From IMG/VR virus record IMGVR_UViG_3300048583_000051, positions 1 through 25,185 of that record: 25,185 nucleotides of DNA; one strand, given 5' to 3'. The position numbers and the translations under genes are program-made. This document shows positions 1-9,379 of the stretch, piece after piece (position 1 is the stretch's first letter; every line of letters begins with the position of its first letter). The notes under the pieces were generated by a model that had not been told where the DNA came from, made no database searches, and saw only the letters and a list, made by a program, of their open reading frames with translations. The DNA comes from a virus.

Positions 1-2653
1 ATGGCGATGCACCAAGGTTCTGTTGACGGCTAAACGACAACCGGGCCCACAGAGCATCAGCGGCCGAGCTCGTTGTATTACCTGCATACATGCCCGGATA
101 TCTAACCCAGTTTTCGTAGATTGATGAACTAATCAACTCACCCCATACACGCACTTCATCAATTTGACCAGCAAATCCGGTTCCAAATGTTGCACTGGTT
201 GTTCCAAGGGACATGGTAGCCGGACTACTCCAAACGGCCTTAACAGCTCCGGCCGACTCGCTGACCACAGAGTATTCGACAATATCGTCATCTAAGGTTC
301 GTGCAACCTTCAGGGTTACGTTCGTTGGAGTATTCTGGATTTGAACGGAGTAGAATGTGCCGTCAGTAAGGTTAGTCAACATTGAACTGGATACTGCAAC
401 GGTTGTTGCTCCACTCTTGAGAGCGACGTATCCGGTTGATCCTGTGTATGGAACAATCGCAAGTGCCCACGATGATCCAAACTGTAGGAGCGACTGCGTG
501 ACATTTGAAACTGTAGTGCTAAACCGCACATCGACAGTTTGGTTGAGCAGGCTCGATCCGGCCCACGGTATTTCTATGGTGTTACCGGAACTGAAGTTTG
601 CCGTATTGGTAAGTTCTTCAAATAGTTCGTAACTTTGTGATGTAAAGAATGTCGTTGGTGCGCTTGACTCGCGGACGGTAATCGTTGTCGGCAACACACC
701 ATAGCAGTTAAGAAGTGCGCGGAGTCCCTGCTTAGTTCCCTTGGCCTTAAGCAAGTAGATGTGGTTATGTAAGAACCGTTTCCATGTTTCAGCGGAGTAG
801 TCTTGGTATAGCTTGTCAGTGCCAACCACATAGTTGAATAGGTCTTTAGATGAGAACTGATTTGGTGAGTTAATACCAAAACTCTTAGCCACATTCCAAA
901 CAAGGTCTTTCGATAGACCGGAGTTAGGATCACTACTACGATCAAACATCTTCGGCATTGCATCAATATACACCTTAATCATATCGAAGTGATGGCCGAT
1001 CATCTTGAAGAAGTTGATATACTCAACCGATGACTCGTCCATCTTGATATAATCTGGAATGTTGTTAATGATGTAGTTTACATTCCAGTTGTCATAAAGT
1101 ATTGCGATGGAGCTCTGACCTTCATACCAATCGAGTGCAACGCTGGATGTGGTGTGAGCTACTGATCCACTAATCTTTGGCCATGTTGCATCGGGATTAT
1201 ACATGAAGTCATCGTCATCATCCTTGCTGAATGACGAGGAGTATGCCGATCCCGATCCATAGTAGAGGAACCGTTCATACCCGTCAAATGAACGAATAAC
1301 GCCATCACGCTCCTCAGCAAATCGCTGAACAGATGGGTATGTGAGTGATGAGGTAACAAATCCGGTGAGACTTGAGCTGACTGCGTTGATGGCTCTGTTG
1401 TAATCCTCGACCATTTCGAGCTTCTTCTTGAATACGGCAAGTCGGCTTTCTGCTGAGCTGAAGTGGACAAAGTTTGTGTAATCGGTGTAATCTATATTGA
1501 GCTCAGCACCTTCAAGCGCAGTGGTAAACCACTCTCGTAATACTTCATCCTCTGGATTGATTAGATCAAATGCTCCAGATGAATACAGCGTGCGTTCGGT
1601 TACGTTGTCTACCGTGTATCCTGTAAGATCGGCAACTCTGACATCTCTGTTTGGTGGACGCAGATAGACCTTTGGTTCTTCCGCTGGAGTGTAGTAGAAG
1701 AACGCCAAATCAATGAGCGGTGGTGCGATTTCACGCGATACCCACAGAGAAGTCTTTAGAGGTATTGGCCGAGGAAGCGGTCGATACAACTTAAACAGAA
1801 TGGTAGATTTATCCGGATCGTTTGGATCAAGCGCCCAGTTGGTTACTAGAGCTTGATAATCACGCCCAAAGTTCAGTAGTGTCTTAAGGACACGATCTTG
1901 ATCGTAATAGTTTTCTATCTTACCGTCAATAACTTGATTGAATGACGATAGCATTGCCTGTGCAAACGGCAGTGGAATGGGTCTAATCTCTAGTCTGTAC
2001 TGGTGCGCAGTTGGTTCGTGATTGAATGTCGGAATAGCTGGATTGACATTCAAGTTGACCGATATGACTTTTACTCCCGGTATAATAATGGGGTCGGGTG
2101 GAGGCGTTGTCGTTGGTCTTGGCGGCACGGACTGCGAAAGAAACGGTGGATTGACTGATCCAGTAAGAGTTGGATCAAGCGGAGTATACGGAGAGTCGCC
2201 TTCCCGCGGAATAGACCCCGGACCTGTATATGGTATTGCGGTTTCCGCTAGGGCCAGTTGTAGGGAAATATTTCCATACTTTAAGTTTGGGTTGCTTGTA
2301 GTCGATAGTGACGGAGCACGCTGAATGACTAGTCGCTTGATCGGCGGGTAGGTGTTTGGATAGTCCGTTCCACGAGCTAGCGTTACCGATGCATTTGTAG
2401 CCAAATAGCTAAGAAACAGCGTTCTAACACCACTGACATCTTTTGTAAATAACAGTTGCCCCTCACGACTATACGCAGTAATGCGCATTGGTTGTGTGAT
2501 GCTGTATGCTGTAAACGTTATCCGTTCTGTTCCATACGGGACTTCCCATGTAATAGCAGAGTCTGCGTTTGGAGAGGACGCAAATAATCCGCCGCCTTTA
2601 TCGACATACGGATTGACTTCTATTGGAAGAACGCCGGAGTAGACTGTAGCCAT
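1..2653 (-). CDS. Large tail/baseplate protein with LamG-like domain (3' end outside window)
   Basis: The frame is open from an ATG at 2653 to the left edge, giving 884 codons without a stop, so the C-terminus is missing. The N-terminal third looks beta-rich, with a Pro-rich linker around residues 165-205. Around residues 590-650 there is a helical stretch including GTKQGLRALLNCYG, which resembles the end of P2 gpI-type tail proteins, often seen where a baseplate protein holds fibres. Residues about 690-860 look like a concanavalin/LamG lectin fold, with GQIDEVRVWGELIS as the typical closing strand. The start lies 1 nt after the stop of the preceding gene, so translation is probably coupled. 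Inference: a virion protein linking the baseplate to receptor-binding elements. The fold calls come from pattern recognition, not a search. Confidence 0.85.
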   Translation of the reverse strand, partial: MATVYSGVLPIEVNPYVDKGGGLFASSPNADSAITWEVPYGTERITFTAYSITQPMRITAYSREGQLLFTKDVSGVRTLFLSYLATNASVTLARGTDYPNTYPPIKRLVIQRAPSLSTTSNPNLKYGNISLQLALAETAIPYTGPGSIPREGDSPYTPLDPTLTGSVNPPFLSQSVPPRPTTTPPPDPIIIPGVKVISVNLNVNPAIPTFNHEPTAHQYRLEIRPIPLPFAQAMLSSFNQVIDGKIENYYDQDRVLKTLLNFGRDYQALVTNWALDPNDPDKSTILFKLYRPLPRPIPLKTSLWVSREIAPPLIDLAFFYYTPAEEPKVYLRPPNRDVRVADLTGYTVDNVTERTLYSSGAFDLINPEDEVLREWFTTALEGAELNIDYTDYTNFVHFSSAESRLAVFKKKLEMVEDYNRAINAVSSSLTGFVTSSLTYPSVQRFAEERDGVIRSFDGYERFLYYGSGSAYSSSFSKDDDDDFMYNPDATWPKISGSVAHTTSSVALDWYEGQSSIAILYDNWNVNYIINNIPDYIKMDESSVEYINFFKMIGHHFDMIKVYIDAMPKMFDRSSDPNSGLSKDLVWNVAKSFGINSPNQFSSKDLFNYVVGTDKLYQDYSAETWKRFLHNHIYLLKAKGTKQGLRALLNCYGVLPTTITVRESSAPTTFFTSQSYELFEELTNTANFSSGNTIEIPWAGSSLLNQTVDVRFSTTVSNVTQSLLQFGSSWALAIVPYTGSTGYVALKSGATTVAVSSSMLTNLTDGTFYSVQIQNTPTNVTLKVARTLDDDIVEYSVVSESAGAVKAVWSSPATMSLGTTSATFGTGFAGQIDEVRVWGELISSSIYENWVRYPGMYAGNTTSSAADALWARLSFSRQQNLGASP

Positions 2654-2654
2654 A

Positions 2655-3641
2655 TTATGTTCCCGGTATCACGGTTACAGGTGGACGAACGATGATACCA
2701 CCACCTGCGCCGGACGACGGAGGCGCTGGGGTGTTTGTCGGTGAGTTATTTGCAAGACATGTATCAAGCTTTGGATCGCCCGCTTCATAGTATTGATCCG
2801 ATCCAGGCGGACAAATGTATGCGTTATCCGGTTTTGTAGAGGTGTAGGTATTTTGGGTAACATTGAACCACCACTTATTATCCACTGGCACATTCCTTCT
2901 TGGTATGACTTGTGCTGCTGCGCCCACCGCTTCAAACTCACCGCGGCTAACAAATACTGGTCCGGTAAGGTTCATCGGGAACACATCAATAACTAACGAG
3001 TTGGCATAGTTTCTTGTTGAAGTTTTGCTCAAATCACGAGCATTCAGTTCATCAAAGGCCACTTCAATCTCAACCGTTGTTAATGATGGCACTTCCATGC
3101 GGTTATTGGTTATTCCAAGTAGCTTCATGTAACTTGGAACATTAAATGATACCATTAGTCGAGTATTGACCGTCTGATTTCTAAACCAGAACTTTTGAGT
3201 GGCATTTGCATGTGGAACACCAACATGAAATAGCCAATCGGCTCCAAAAGTGTTAGGCCACCATTCATACATCTGCAATACACTTATTGCTCGAAACGTG
3301 TCCGGTGGATCAACATACGGTGTATACGAAATCGTCGGGTTAACGACTTGTGGCGTTGGTGGAGTTGGCTCCGGCCGGGGAATGGGAGCATCATCTGGTT
3401 CTGGAACTCTTGGAGAATACTTGTTAAGGCACAACGTGCCCAACGGGTCTTGCGCCTCGTAATATTGATACCCACCCGGCGGACAGACAATAGCATCAAT
3501 GGGCACCTTGTATGTCCATATACCACGCGTGACATTGAACCATGTTCCAGGCTGCGTTCCTGTTGCAGTTCCGGGTAACGGAGGTGGAACGTCCGGATTT
3601 GGATTATACTCGTCGTTTGTTGGAAAGGGCAGTTTAGCCAT
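2655..3641 (-). CDS. Adhesin-like structural protein with two Cys-paired CPPG modules
   Basis: This 328-residue protein has no recognised whole-length family. It carries a roughly 43-residue module at residues 34-75 and again at 257-299. Each starts W-(F)-N-V-T, then has CPPG, then YYE..DP, and ends with C-L. The two cysteines are exactly 18 residues apart in both (C53/C71 and C277/C295). The same module occurs three times in the next upstream gene. The middle part (about 115-235) looks like a beta-sandwich and weakly resembles the middle domain of that neighbour, so the pair may be diverged paralogues. Pro-rich linkers flank the modules. It lies between the PA14 protein and the large LamG protein, which suggests a virion surface component. 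A secreted fibre-like role is inference. Confidence 0.85.
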   Translation of the reverse strand: MAKLPFPTNDEYNPNPDVPPPLPGTATGTQPGTWFNVTRGIWTYKVPIDAIVCPPGGYQYYEAQDPLGTLCLNKYSPRVPEPDDAPIPRPEPTPPTPQVVNPTISYTPYVDPPDTFRAISVLQMYEWWPNTFGADWLFHVGVPHANATQKFWFRNQTVNTRLMVSFNVPSYMKLLGITNNRMEVPSLTTVEIEVAFDELNARDLSKTSTRNYANSLVIDVFPMNLTGPVFVSRGEFEAVGAAAQVIPRRNVPVDNKWWFNVTQNTYTSTKPDNAYICPPGSDQYYEAGDPKLDTCLANNSPTNTPAPPSSGAGGGIIVRPPVTVIPGT

Positions 3642-3644
3642 ATG

Positions 3645-5111
3645 TTACCTTATGTCAACCCCGTATTTAGACAAACAGGAGTCGCCTTCTGGATCGCCGT
3701 ACTCATAGAATGTCGTTGATCCTGGCGGACAGATATTTCCATTTGGGTCGCTTTCATAGCGACCGCGTGTTGCGTTATACCAAATCCCGGTTGGTGCCGG
3801 TGCCGGCTCCGTTGTAGTTGGAGGCGGTGGTGTCGGCGTAGGTGTCGGAGTTGGTGTCGGAGCCGGCGCCGGTGCTGGATCGGTCGGGGAGGTTGGCGTT
3901 GTATTACCAACTCCATACGATGACAAGCATCGAGGCCCATCTTCATCCCCAAGCTCGTAGAAGGTATTACCACCCGGAGGACAGATGTATGCGCCGGGCG
4001 TCGGACTAGATACGATAATACCCTGTGTTGCGTTATACCACAGTCCTGTCGGCGCTGGATTTGCTGGATCGATATTTGGGTCAGTTCCGGTAGATGTTCC
4101 ACCGTTAGCCGCAAGACATGCTGGTCCTTGTGGGTCGCCAAACTCATAGAAGGTAGTTCCGCCCGGCGGACAAATGTAGACATTGGCTGGAATGCTCTCA
4201 ACCCAAACACCGCGCGTAGCATTGTAATAGTTGTATTGTGTCGGTGGGAATGTGTCTATGACAATCGTGGCTAATGACACCACATCAACAATACAACGTG
4301 CAACCGCATATCCTTCTGGATAGTTGTTAATATCGCTGAGATTAAACCGCAGGTATGACGTTGCTTCTTGGCCGGGATTAAGATCAAATGTAGACGGTTC
4401 AAAGTATATTCCGTTAATACCCCGGAGGGTAACCCGCAATAATAGATTGGTGCTTGTGTTTCGTAGTCCTACCGGAGCTTCTGGAATAGGAGTATAGCTA
4501 TCCTTGATGTAGGTGCGATCTATACTTGTGATTGATACCGCAACAAAGTCTGCCAGATTGATCGTTGGCGTTGCATCTTCCGGCACCGGAGCGGTGGGAG
4601 TCGGCGCAGTAGGCGCAGCTTGTTCTAGATTGAACTTAAGAATTGCGTCACCGTTGTTGGTCGGTGATGCTGCCCAGAGCTCCACTCTAATCGTATGTAT
4701 TCCAGTGGTTCCCACAGTAACGGAAGTCGATGAACTAAACTGGTCACGATTACTCCAGCGATCAATGACCAATACATTGTCAATGTAGATACGCATACCG
4801 TCATCGCACGTATACGCAAACTTGTATTTACCAGCGACCAAACTATACTGACGTTCCCATGAATACATGTACCCAGGCGGAAGAGCGTTTAAGTAGTTTA
4901 GCTCGTTGATGAACCGGGTAGATACCGGAGTTGTAGAGTATACCGCAGACGGTGAAACCGTATTAACCGCACGCCATCTCTTTTCCAGCCAGAATGTTGT
5001 ATTAACGGATGGAGCTATGGGACTACTTTGTGCGGTAGTAGTCGTTGTAGTCGGCGTAGTCGTTGTTGTGGTTGGCGCCGTAGTGGTTGTGGGTGTAAAT
5101 GGAATAGTCAT
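3645..5111 (-). CDS. PA14-domain adhesin with Thr/Pro-rich linkers and three CPPG modules
   Basis: The protein has 488 residues. It opens with an almost pure Thr/Pro stretch (residues 5-27). A PA14-like domain follows at about 38-162, with the hallmark core YKFAYTCDDGMRIYIDNVLV and the later IHTIRVELW strand. PA14 domains are beta-barrels that commonly bind glycans. Residues about 185-290 form another beta-rich domain. Three copies of the CPPG module follow at 295-337, 357-400 and 443-484, with cysteines at 314/332, 377/395 and 461/479, always 18 apart. A Pro-Thr/Pro-Ala linker (about 411-440) separates copies two and three. The start ATG overlaps the preceding stop (ATGA). Inference: a receptor- or glycan-binding tail protein. 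The Thr-rich head may be a flexible tether or an O-linked modification target. Confidence 0.88.
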   Translation of the reverse strand: MTIPFTPTTTTAPTTTTTTPTTTTTTAQSSPIAPSVNTTFWLEKRWRAVNTVSPSAVYSTTPVSTRFINELNYLNALPPGYMYSWERQYSLVAGKYKFAYTCDDGMRIYIDNVLVIDRWSNRDQFSSSTSVTVGTTGIHTIRVELWAASPTNNGDAILKFNLEQAAPTAPTPTAPVPEDATPTINLADFVAVSITSIDRTYIKDSYTPIPEAPVGLRNTSTNLLLRVTLRGINGIYFEPSTFDLNPGQEATSYLRFNLSDINNYPEGYAVARCIVDVVSLATIVIDTFPPTQYNYYNATRGVWVESIPANVYICPPGGTTFYEFGDPQGPACLAANGGTSTGTDPNIDPANPAPTGLWYNATQGIIVSSPTPGAYICPPGGNTFYELGDEDGPRCLSSYGVGNTTPTSPTDPAPAPAPTPTPTPTPTPPPPTTTEPAPAPTGIWYNATRGRYESDPNGNICPPGSTTFYEYGDPEGDSCLSKYGVDIR

Positions 5112-6034
5112 ACGAAGATGAACCTATTGTCTACAAGACCAGCATCTTGTAATTGTTTACATGCTTTGTTAATACCTAGACGAACATACTCAAGTAGTTC
5201 GGCTCGTTGAACTCGGAAGTTCTGAAAATCTGCTGCCAATGCATCCAATGAATACTGACGAGCTAGAGGTAATACTCGGTCAAGCATTAACGCAAACTCA
5301 GCGTTGGTATCAGAGTTATCCAACCGATCCTGTAGCGACGGAACCAAATCATCAGCCGGCGTCGGATCGTAGAACTTGTTTGGGAAACTGCTTGCATATG
5401 CTTGATATAGTCCATCTATCTGAGCCTTGAACAAATCCAACTCTATTGCATCACCCGGCGCTTCTGTTCCATCCAGAGCAAATCCAAATGTCTGATCGGT
5501 TAGTGCTTGTGCTTCAAGTCGGGGCACGGATGGAGTAACAAAGTCTACGATGTCAGCAACTACTCTAGGTTCTGGTAGTATTGCAGACACCTTGACTTCG
5601 GTTCGATCATCCGATACATCCTTAAGATATAGCTGGTATGAATCCGGAAGGCTTTCGTCAGCACCGACTTCATTGACAAAGAAGTTTGCGACGAAGCTGT
5701 ATCGACCCGGATCAATTCCAATGCGATTTACAATATCTTTGAGATTGAGATTGATGTATTCGTAGATAAAGTTGGTAGGCTGGCCATCGACATTTCCAGA
5801 GTCTAGAATGGTTGACAGTCCAATTGTAGGATCGAAATATTCTAGTGTGACAAAGTTGGCAAATGTGCCGTCTGGATTGTATATCCATAGTTCTATTACA
5901 TCACGGGTAGATGTTCCAAAGAGAACGTTTTTCTGCCAGCCCTTGATAAACTTCTCATCGACGGCCGAAATACGGGACGGTCGCTGATTAACAAAGGTAG
6001 TGATTTCTTCTGGATAGTTACTTTGATTAGCCAT
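5108..6034 (-). CDS. Unknown virion protein, 308 residues
   Basis: I do not recognise a named family. The first half (about 1-165) contains GRYSFVANFFVNEVG and YLKDVSDDRTEVKVSAI, a pattern I associate with baseplate-attached structural proteins of large myoviruses. The second half (about 195-300) is predicted mostly helical. The protein ends FIFV, two residues after a cluster of charged residues. It sits within a tight structural operon: it starts 1 nt after the stop of the 119-residue gene and overlaps the PA14 gene by 4 nt. Inference: a baseplate or tail-fibre connector. There are no membrane segments, signal peptide or enzyme motifs. Confidence 0.8.
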   Translation of the reverse strand: MANQSNYPEEITTFVNQRPSRISAVDEKFIKGWQKNVLFGTSTRDVIELWIYNPDGTFANFVTLEYFDPTIGLSTILDSGNVDGQPTNFIYEYINLNLKDIVNRIGIDPGRYSFVANFFVNEVGADESLPDSYQLYLKDVSDDRTEVKVSAILPEPRVVADIVDFVTPSVPRLEAQALTDQTFGFALDGTEAPGDAIELDLFKAQIDGLYQAYASSFPNKFYDPTPADDLVPSLQDRLDNSDTNAEFALMLDRVLPLARQYSLDALAADFQNFRVQRAELLEYVRLGINKACKQLQDAGLVDNRFIFV

Positions 6035-6035
6035 A

Positions 6036-6395
6036 TTATTCTTCAGTCACCGATGCTGTCAAGAACTGTCTAAATGCCCGGTCAATGGTTCGTTCTACTT
6101 GTGCACGATCATACAACGGCGAGTACAGCTGAACGCTGTTCCATTGGATGCTTCCTGTATCATTTAAATCTGCCACAAGGAAGTCGGCTTGGTCACGGCG
6201 ATATTGAAAGAGTTCGCCGCTACTATCATCAAGTTGTCGTATGCCTGGCAACGTGCCCGACACTAGTTGAAGTCGTGGGTCAGTATCATACTTGATAGCG
6301 TCGTTCAGATAGTTGCTTGTATAGAGCACATCCGGGCGACGAACCTGCTCAAAGATACTACCGCTTATCTGTGTCGAGATTAACTGACCCGCCAT
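6036..6395 (-). CDS. Small unknown virion protein, 119 residues
   Basis: No family is recognised. The 119 residues are polar and mixed alpha/beta, with the C-terminal third (about 85-115) likely helical. There is no signal peptide, membrane segment or metal motif. It lies between the DNRLRE-like protein and the 308-residue structural protein, with gaps of 1-2 nt, so it is almost certainly cotranscribed and cotranslated with them. The context suggests a small baseplate-associated protein. Coding status is supported by the tight gene packing and by the absence of any better frame on this stretch. Confidence 0.75.
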   Translation of the reverse strand: MAGQLISTQISGSIFEQVRRPDVLYTSNYLNDAIKYDTDPRLQLVSGTLPGIRQLDDSSGELFQYRRDQADFLVADLNDTGSIQWNSVQLYSPLYDRAQVERTIDRAFRQFLTASVTEE

Positions 6396-6397
6396 GG

Positions 6398-7432
6398 TTA
6401 CTGCCTAATAGTAAAGAGTTTGGGGTCACTTACAATCTTCGTGACTCCATTCTGCACAATCTTATACTTCAATCGGTATTGCCGCAATGGATACAGAGCT
6501 TCAGTATTGAACTCAACGTAGCTGTCTCCACCGTCAATACTGATTGGCGAATACTCATCAAACGGAATGATATCCACTCCGGATGCTACATCTGTTACAG
6601 CAAAGTAGGATGTGCTAGGTAGATAATATGTTCCACGGTATGCTGTAAAGAGCGTTGTAAATGTCTTGAGTGGATAGGTTTCACGAACATTTAGATACAC
6701 TCGAGCCGTTTCGCCGCGTGAATAGGCTGACTGTAGGGTGTAGCTCTCAATCTTTGCCTCGTCAAGTTCTGCACTGGATGTATACGATCCGGTAACATAC
6801 ACTTGGTCATTTACCTTGGCTACGAGTGTAGGACGGTGAATGGTGTGCGTATCTTTGCTAAAGAACTTGATGATGCCCTTGTTACTACCGTTGGCTTCTG
6901 ATCCTGTAGCAAACTTGAGAACCATTCCGTGATTTGATCCACTATTGATCCACCAATGCACCATGTTGGTTACATCAATGACAACATCTTTTGTGTAGCT
7001 ATCTAGGACATAGGATGCACTGACTGCGGTGTGGTAGGTGTTCCCCGGATAGATAGACGATGTTTGTGTTCCCGTCCATAGCGCACCAGATGATGCATAC
7101 TTCCACGATACACCGTTATCTTCCTCACGAACGTCTTGATAATAATATCCAGCACCTTCCGTCCAACTTTCACTAACCGGAAATACTTCAATCACCTCTC
7201 CTAGCTTGATCTTTTCAGAAAACGCTACACGCAATACAAGTTCGTATTGTGACGCAGTAGTCAATCCGGTTAGATCGAACTGAACAAGGGATCGAACTGC
7301 TCCATATAGTCTGCTAGTTTCCGATCCGTTGGTTAGCTTGCCGACTTCAAGCATCTCATCCAACCCAGTTTGCCGGGTTGGGGAGCGCTCATAGATTGAA
7401 GCGTCTTGAGTTGGAAAATAAAATCGTCGCAT
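6398..7432 (-). CDS. Structural protein with DNRLRE-like beta domain
   Basis: The 344-residue protein begins with RRFYFPTQDASIYERSP and continues with a pattern typical of DNRLRE-type (carbohydrate-binding-module-like) domains. These features are an early D-A-S-I-Y strand, SLVQFDLTGL, ELVLRVAF, VSESWTEG, VVIDVTNMVHWWI, and the closing FFSKDTHTIHRPTLVAKV near residue 210. In bacterial surface proteins such domains bind polysaccharide or help build filaments. The C-terminal part (about 220-344) looks like one or two more beta-sandwich domains. The gene follows the gp6-like gene after 11 nt. Inference: a baseplate-attached fibre or adhesin. The domain assignment rests on motif order, not a search. 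Confidence 0.82.
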   Translation of the reverse strand: MRRFYFPTQDASIYERSPTRQTGLDEMLEVGKLTNGSETSRLYGAVRSLVQFDLTGLTTASQYELVLRVAFSEKIKLGEVIEVFPVSESWTEGAGYYYQDVREEDNGVSWKYASSGALWTGTQTSSIYPGNTYHTAVSASYVLDSYTKDVVIDVTNMVHWWINSGSNHGMVLKFATGSEANGSNKGIIKFFSKDTHTIHRPTLVAKVNDQVYVTGSYTSSAELDEAKIESYTLQSAYSRGETARVYLNVRETYPLKTFTTLFTAYRGTYYLPSTSYFAVTDVASGVDIIPFDEYSPISIDGGDSYVEFNTEALYPLRQYRLKYKIVQNGVTKIVSDPKLFTIRQ

Positions 7433-7443
7433 AGGCTATACCA

Positions 7444-9378
7444 TTATTGTATTGCCGAAGCAATAATATCGGTGTCGGGGTAACGCAATTCAAACAGACA
7501 GGGATCAAGACTTGGGTAAATAATCCCATCTACCGTAGCCGACGGAATGTCATAGATGAAGTTTTCGTAGTCCGATCCATCCTTGAAACTATAGCGGTTG
7601 AACACTTCAACGGAAGTAACGCTTTGAACACCTTCGACCAGTGCAATCTCCGTATATAAGTCATTGAGAATGATTGGTTGGTTCATCTGCCAACGATCAA
7701 TCTCAAAGAAGGTCTTAACCGCATCAATACTTCGGGCGATGACTTCGTTCATGTTGTAGTTCTTGAACACCACTACTCTAAACTTCACGCCAATATTGAC
7801 GACAAACCCATCTAGAATGCGGATTTCATCGGTCAAAATACGGTAGACATCCAAGTATCGCTTAAGATTATGCTTGACATCACGATTAAGTCGAGTTACC
7901 TTCTTGTCCTTGTTGTATCCGAGCACATAAAGATTGACGACATTTGGTGCTGCTGGATTGTCAGCAAATACTCCACCAACCGGAGCTTCTTGGTTAGTGT
8001 TTCGAAGAATGTTGTTGATCTGCTCATCTGGAGCGACAAAGACCTTTGCCACTCCACCAAACTTGCCGGGCATTGCATACGAACGAACCAAGTAATCCTC
8101 TGGTGTTACCAATCGATTTTGGGCGTTGAAGAATGCAAGAGCGTTCTGACGGATTTCCTCTACGGAGTCCTGTCCCTTGCCGCCGACGGCCGGGTCTGGA
8201 TTATTGACCGCAACAGATGCAACAACGTCATTGTATAGAGCACGTTCCTGAGCACTAAACCCAAGCGGATTGTTTAGGATGGAGATATCCGCAATGTCAG
8301 TAATGGTGTTTGATGGAACATTCGACTCTAACCCACCGCCTACGGTATAGGTTACCGTCATGGTAGTATTGGACGGAGACAAACCATATGACTTACTTGA
8401 CAGGAAGTCTGCGGGATCGATGGTGGTGGATGCTAACGTATCCTCGTATTCCGAGTTTGCAATCTTACGAGGATCGAGGTTGATTAGTGTGCTGGTTTCA
8501 TCCAAAATACCAGAGCCAAAGTTTAGTTCTGCTTCATAATCCTCGTTATATCGTAATACAAATCGGCGGGGAACTCTCTTAGCACGAAGCACGTAACTTG
8601 GTGGAATACCTTCATCTGATCCAGTGTATGCGCTAGAGTTCAAACTAGCGTCAAACACAAGGTCTTGGGCCAAGTAATCTACTTGATACCACTTGTTTCC
8701 AGCTGCATCTACTACATCAATGATCTCTAATACATTCTCGTCGGGTAACTTAAACTTGGAGAACCGCTGAGCTGATCCAAATGAGTAGTCATACGTCTTT
8801 ACGGTGCCGGCTACTACCTTTACCTTCTTACGGATAAGATAGGTCAACGGCTTGTTGTTAGCGTCTACAGCATATACGGTGATTTCACGTTCGGTCGGAT
8901 CGGAAAAGTCAACAATGTCTACGCTACGGAATGTAGTGCCATCATACTCCGGAGCAGAAAATAGAGCCCCAGCATCAACGCGGAGGTAGTATTTTTCGTC
9001 GGGAATGTAATCAGTTGTAATACCAGTAGCTGGACAAATCTGAAAGATGTCAAGGTCGGTATATGCGGCTGTGGAGGGCTTGACGCGATAACCTAGAGCC
9101 TGAGCAATGGAGATAATGTTATCCTGCTCTTCGGCATACTGGATAAGGTTCTCTCGAAACTGTGTGTCAATGTAGTAAGACAATACATCGCCCACATATG
9201 ATGCCATTTCAATCATCATCATACCGGGAGATGCTTCATTGAAATCGTTGTAGCTGTCGGGGAAGTAGGTCTTTGCAAACTCAATCAGATTTTGACGAAA
9301 CTCTGGAAAGGTTTTATTGAGATACTTCACTTCCTTGGTTACTGGAGCGAACGACTTTTGGATTTTTCTTATTGACAT
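7444..9378 (-). CDS. Baseplate wedge protein, T4 gp6-like (baseplate J family)
   Basis: At 644 residues it is close to the usual length of T4 gp6 relatives. Residues about 20-100 carry the family signature: an N-terminal helical segment, then FNEASPGMMMIEMASYVGDVLSYYIDTQ and a stretch naming the AQALGYRVKPS turn. T4 gp6 forms the hexameric ring of wedges around the baseplate hub and transmits the contraction signal. The central and C-terminal parts contain LVTPEDYLVRSYAMPGKFG (about residue 430) and the VDAVKTFFEIDRWQMNQPI segment, both typical of baseplate J-like folds. It sits directly after the gp25-like gene, the standard gp25-gp6 order in T4-like phages. The start follows the previous stop by 1 nt. 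Confidence 0.95.
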   Translation of the reverse strand: MSIRKIQKSFAPVTKEVKYLNKTFPEFRQNLIEFAKTYFPDSYNDFNEASPGMMMIEMASYVGDVLSYYIDTQFRENLIQYAEEQDNIISIAQALGYRVKPSTAAYTDLDIFQICPATGITTDYIPDEKYYLRVDAGALFSAPEYDGTTFRSVDIVDFSDPTEREITVYAVDANNKPLTYLIRKKVKVVAGTVKTYDYSFGSAQRFSKFKLPDENVLEIIDVVDAAGNKWYQVDYLAQDLVFDASLNSSAYTGSDEGIPPSYVLRAKRVPRRFVLRYNEDYEAELNFGSGILDETSTLINLDPRKIANSEYEDTLASTTIDPADFLSSKSYGLSPSNTTMTVTYTVGGGLESNVPSNTITDIADISILNNPLGFSAQERALYNDVVASVAVNNPDPAVGGKGQDSVEEIRQNALAFFNAQNRLVTPEDYLVRSYAMPGKFGGVAKVFVAPDEQINNILRNTNQEAPVGGVFADNPAAPNVVNLYVLGYNKDKKVTRLNRDVKHNLKRYLDVYRILTDEIRILDGFVVNIGVKFRVVVFKNYNMNEVIARSIDAVKTFFEIDRWQMNQPIILNDLYTEIALVEGVQSVTSVEVFNRYSFKDGSDYENFIYDIPSATVDGIIYPSLDPCLFELRYPDTDIIASAIQ

Positions 9379-9379
9379 A

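Noticed and set aside
357-2324. Plus- and minus-strand frames within 1-2653
   Set aside because: They are shadows of the long open frame on the minus strand, which runs for 884 codons.
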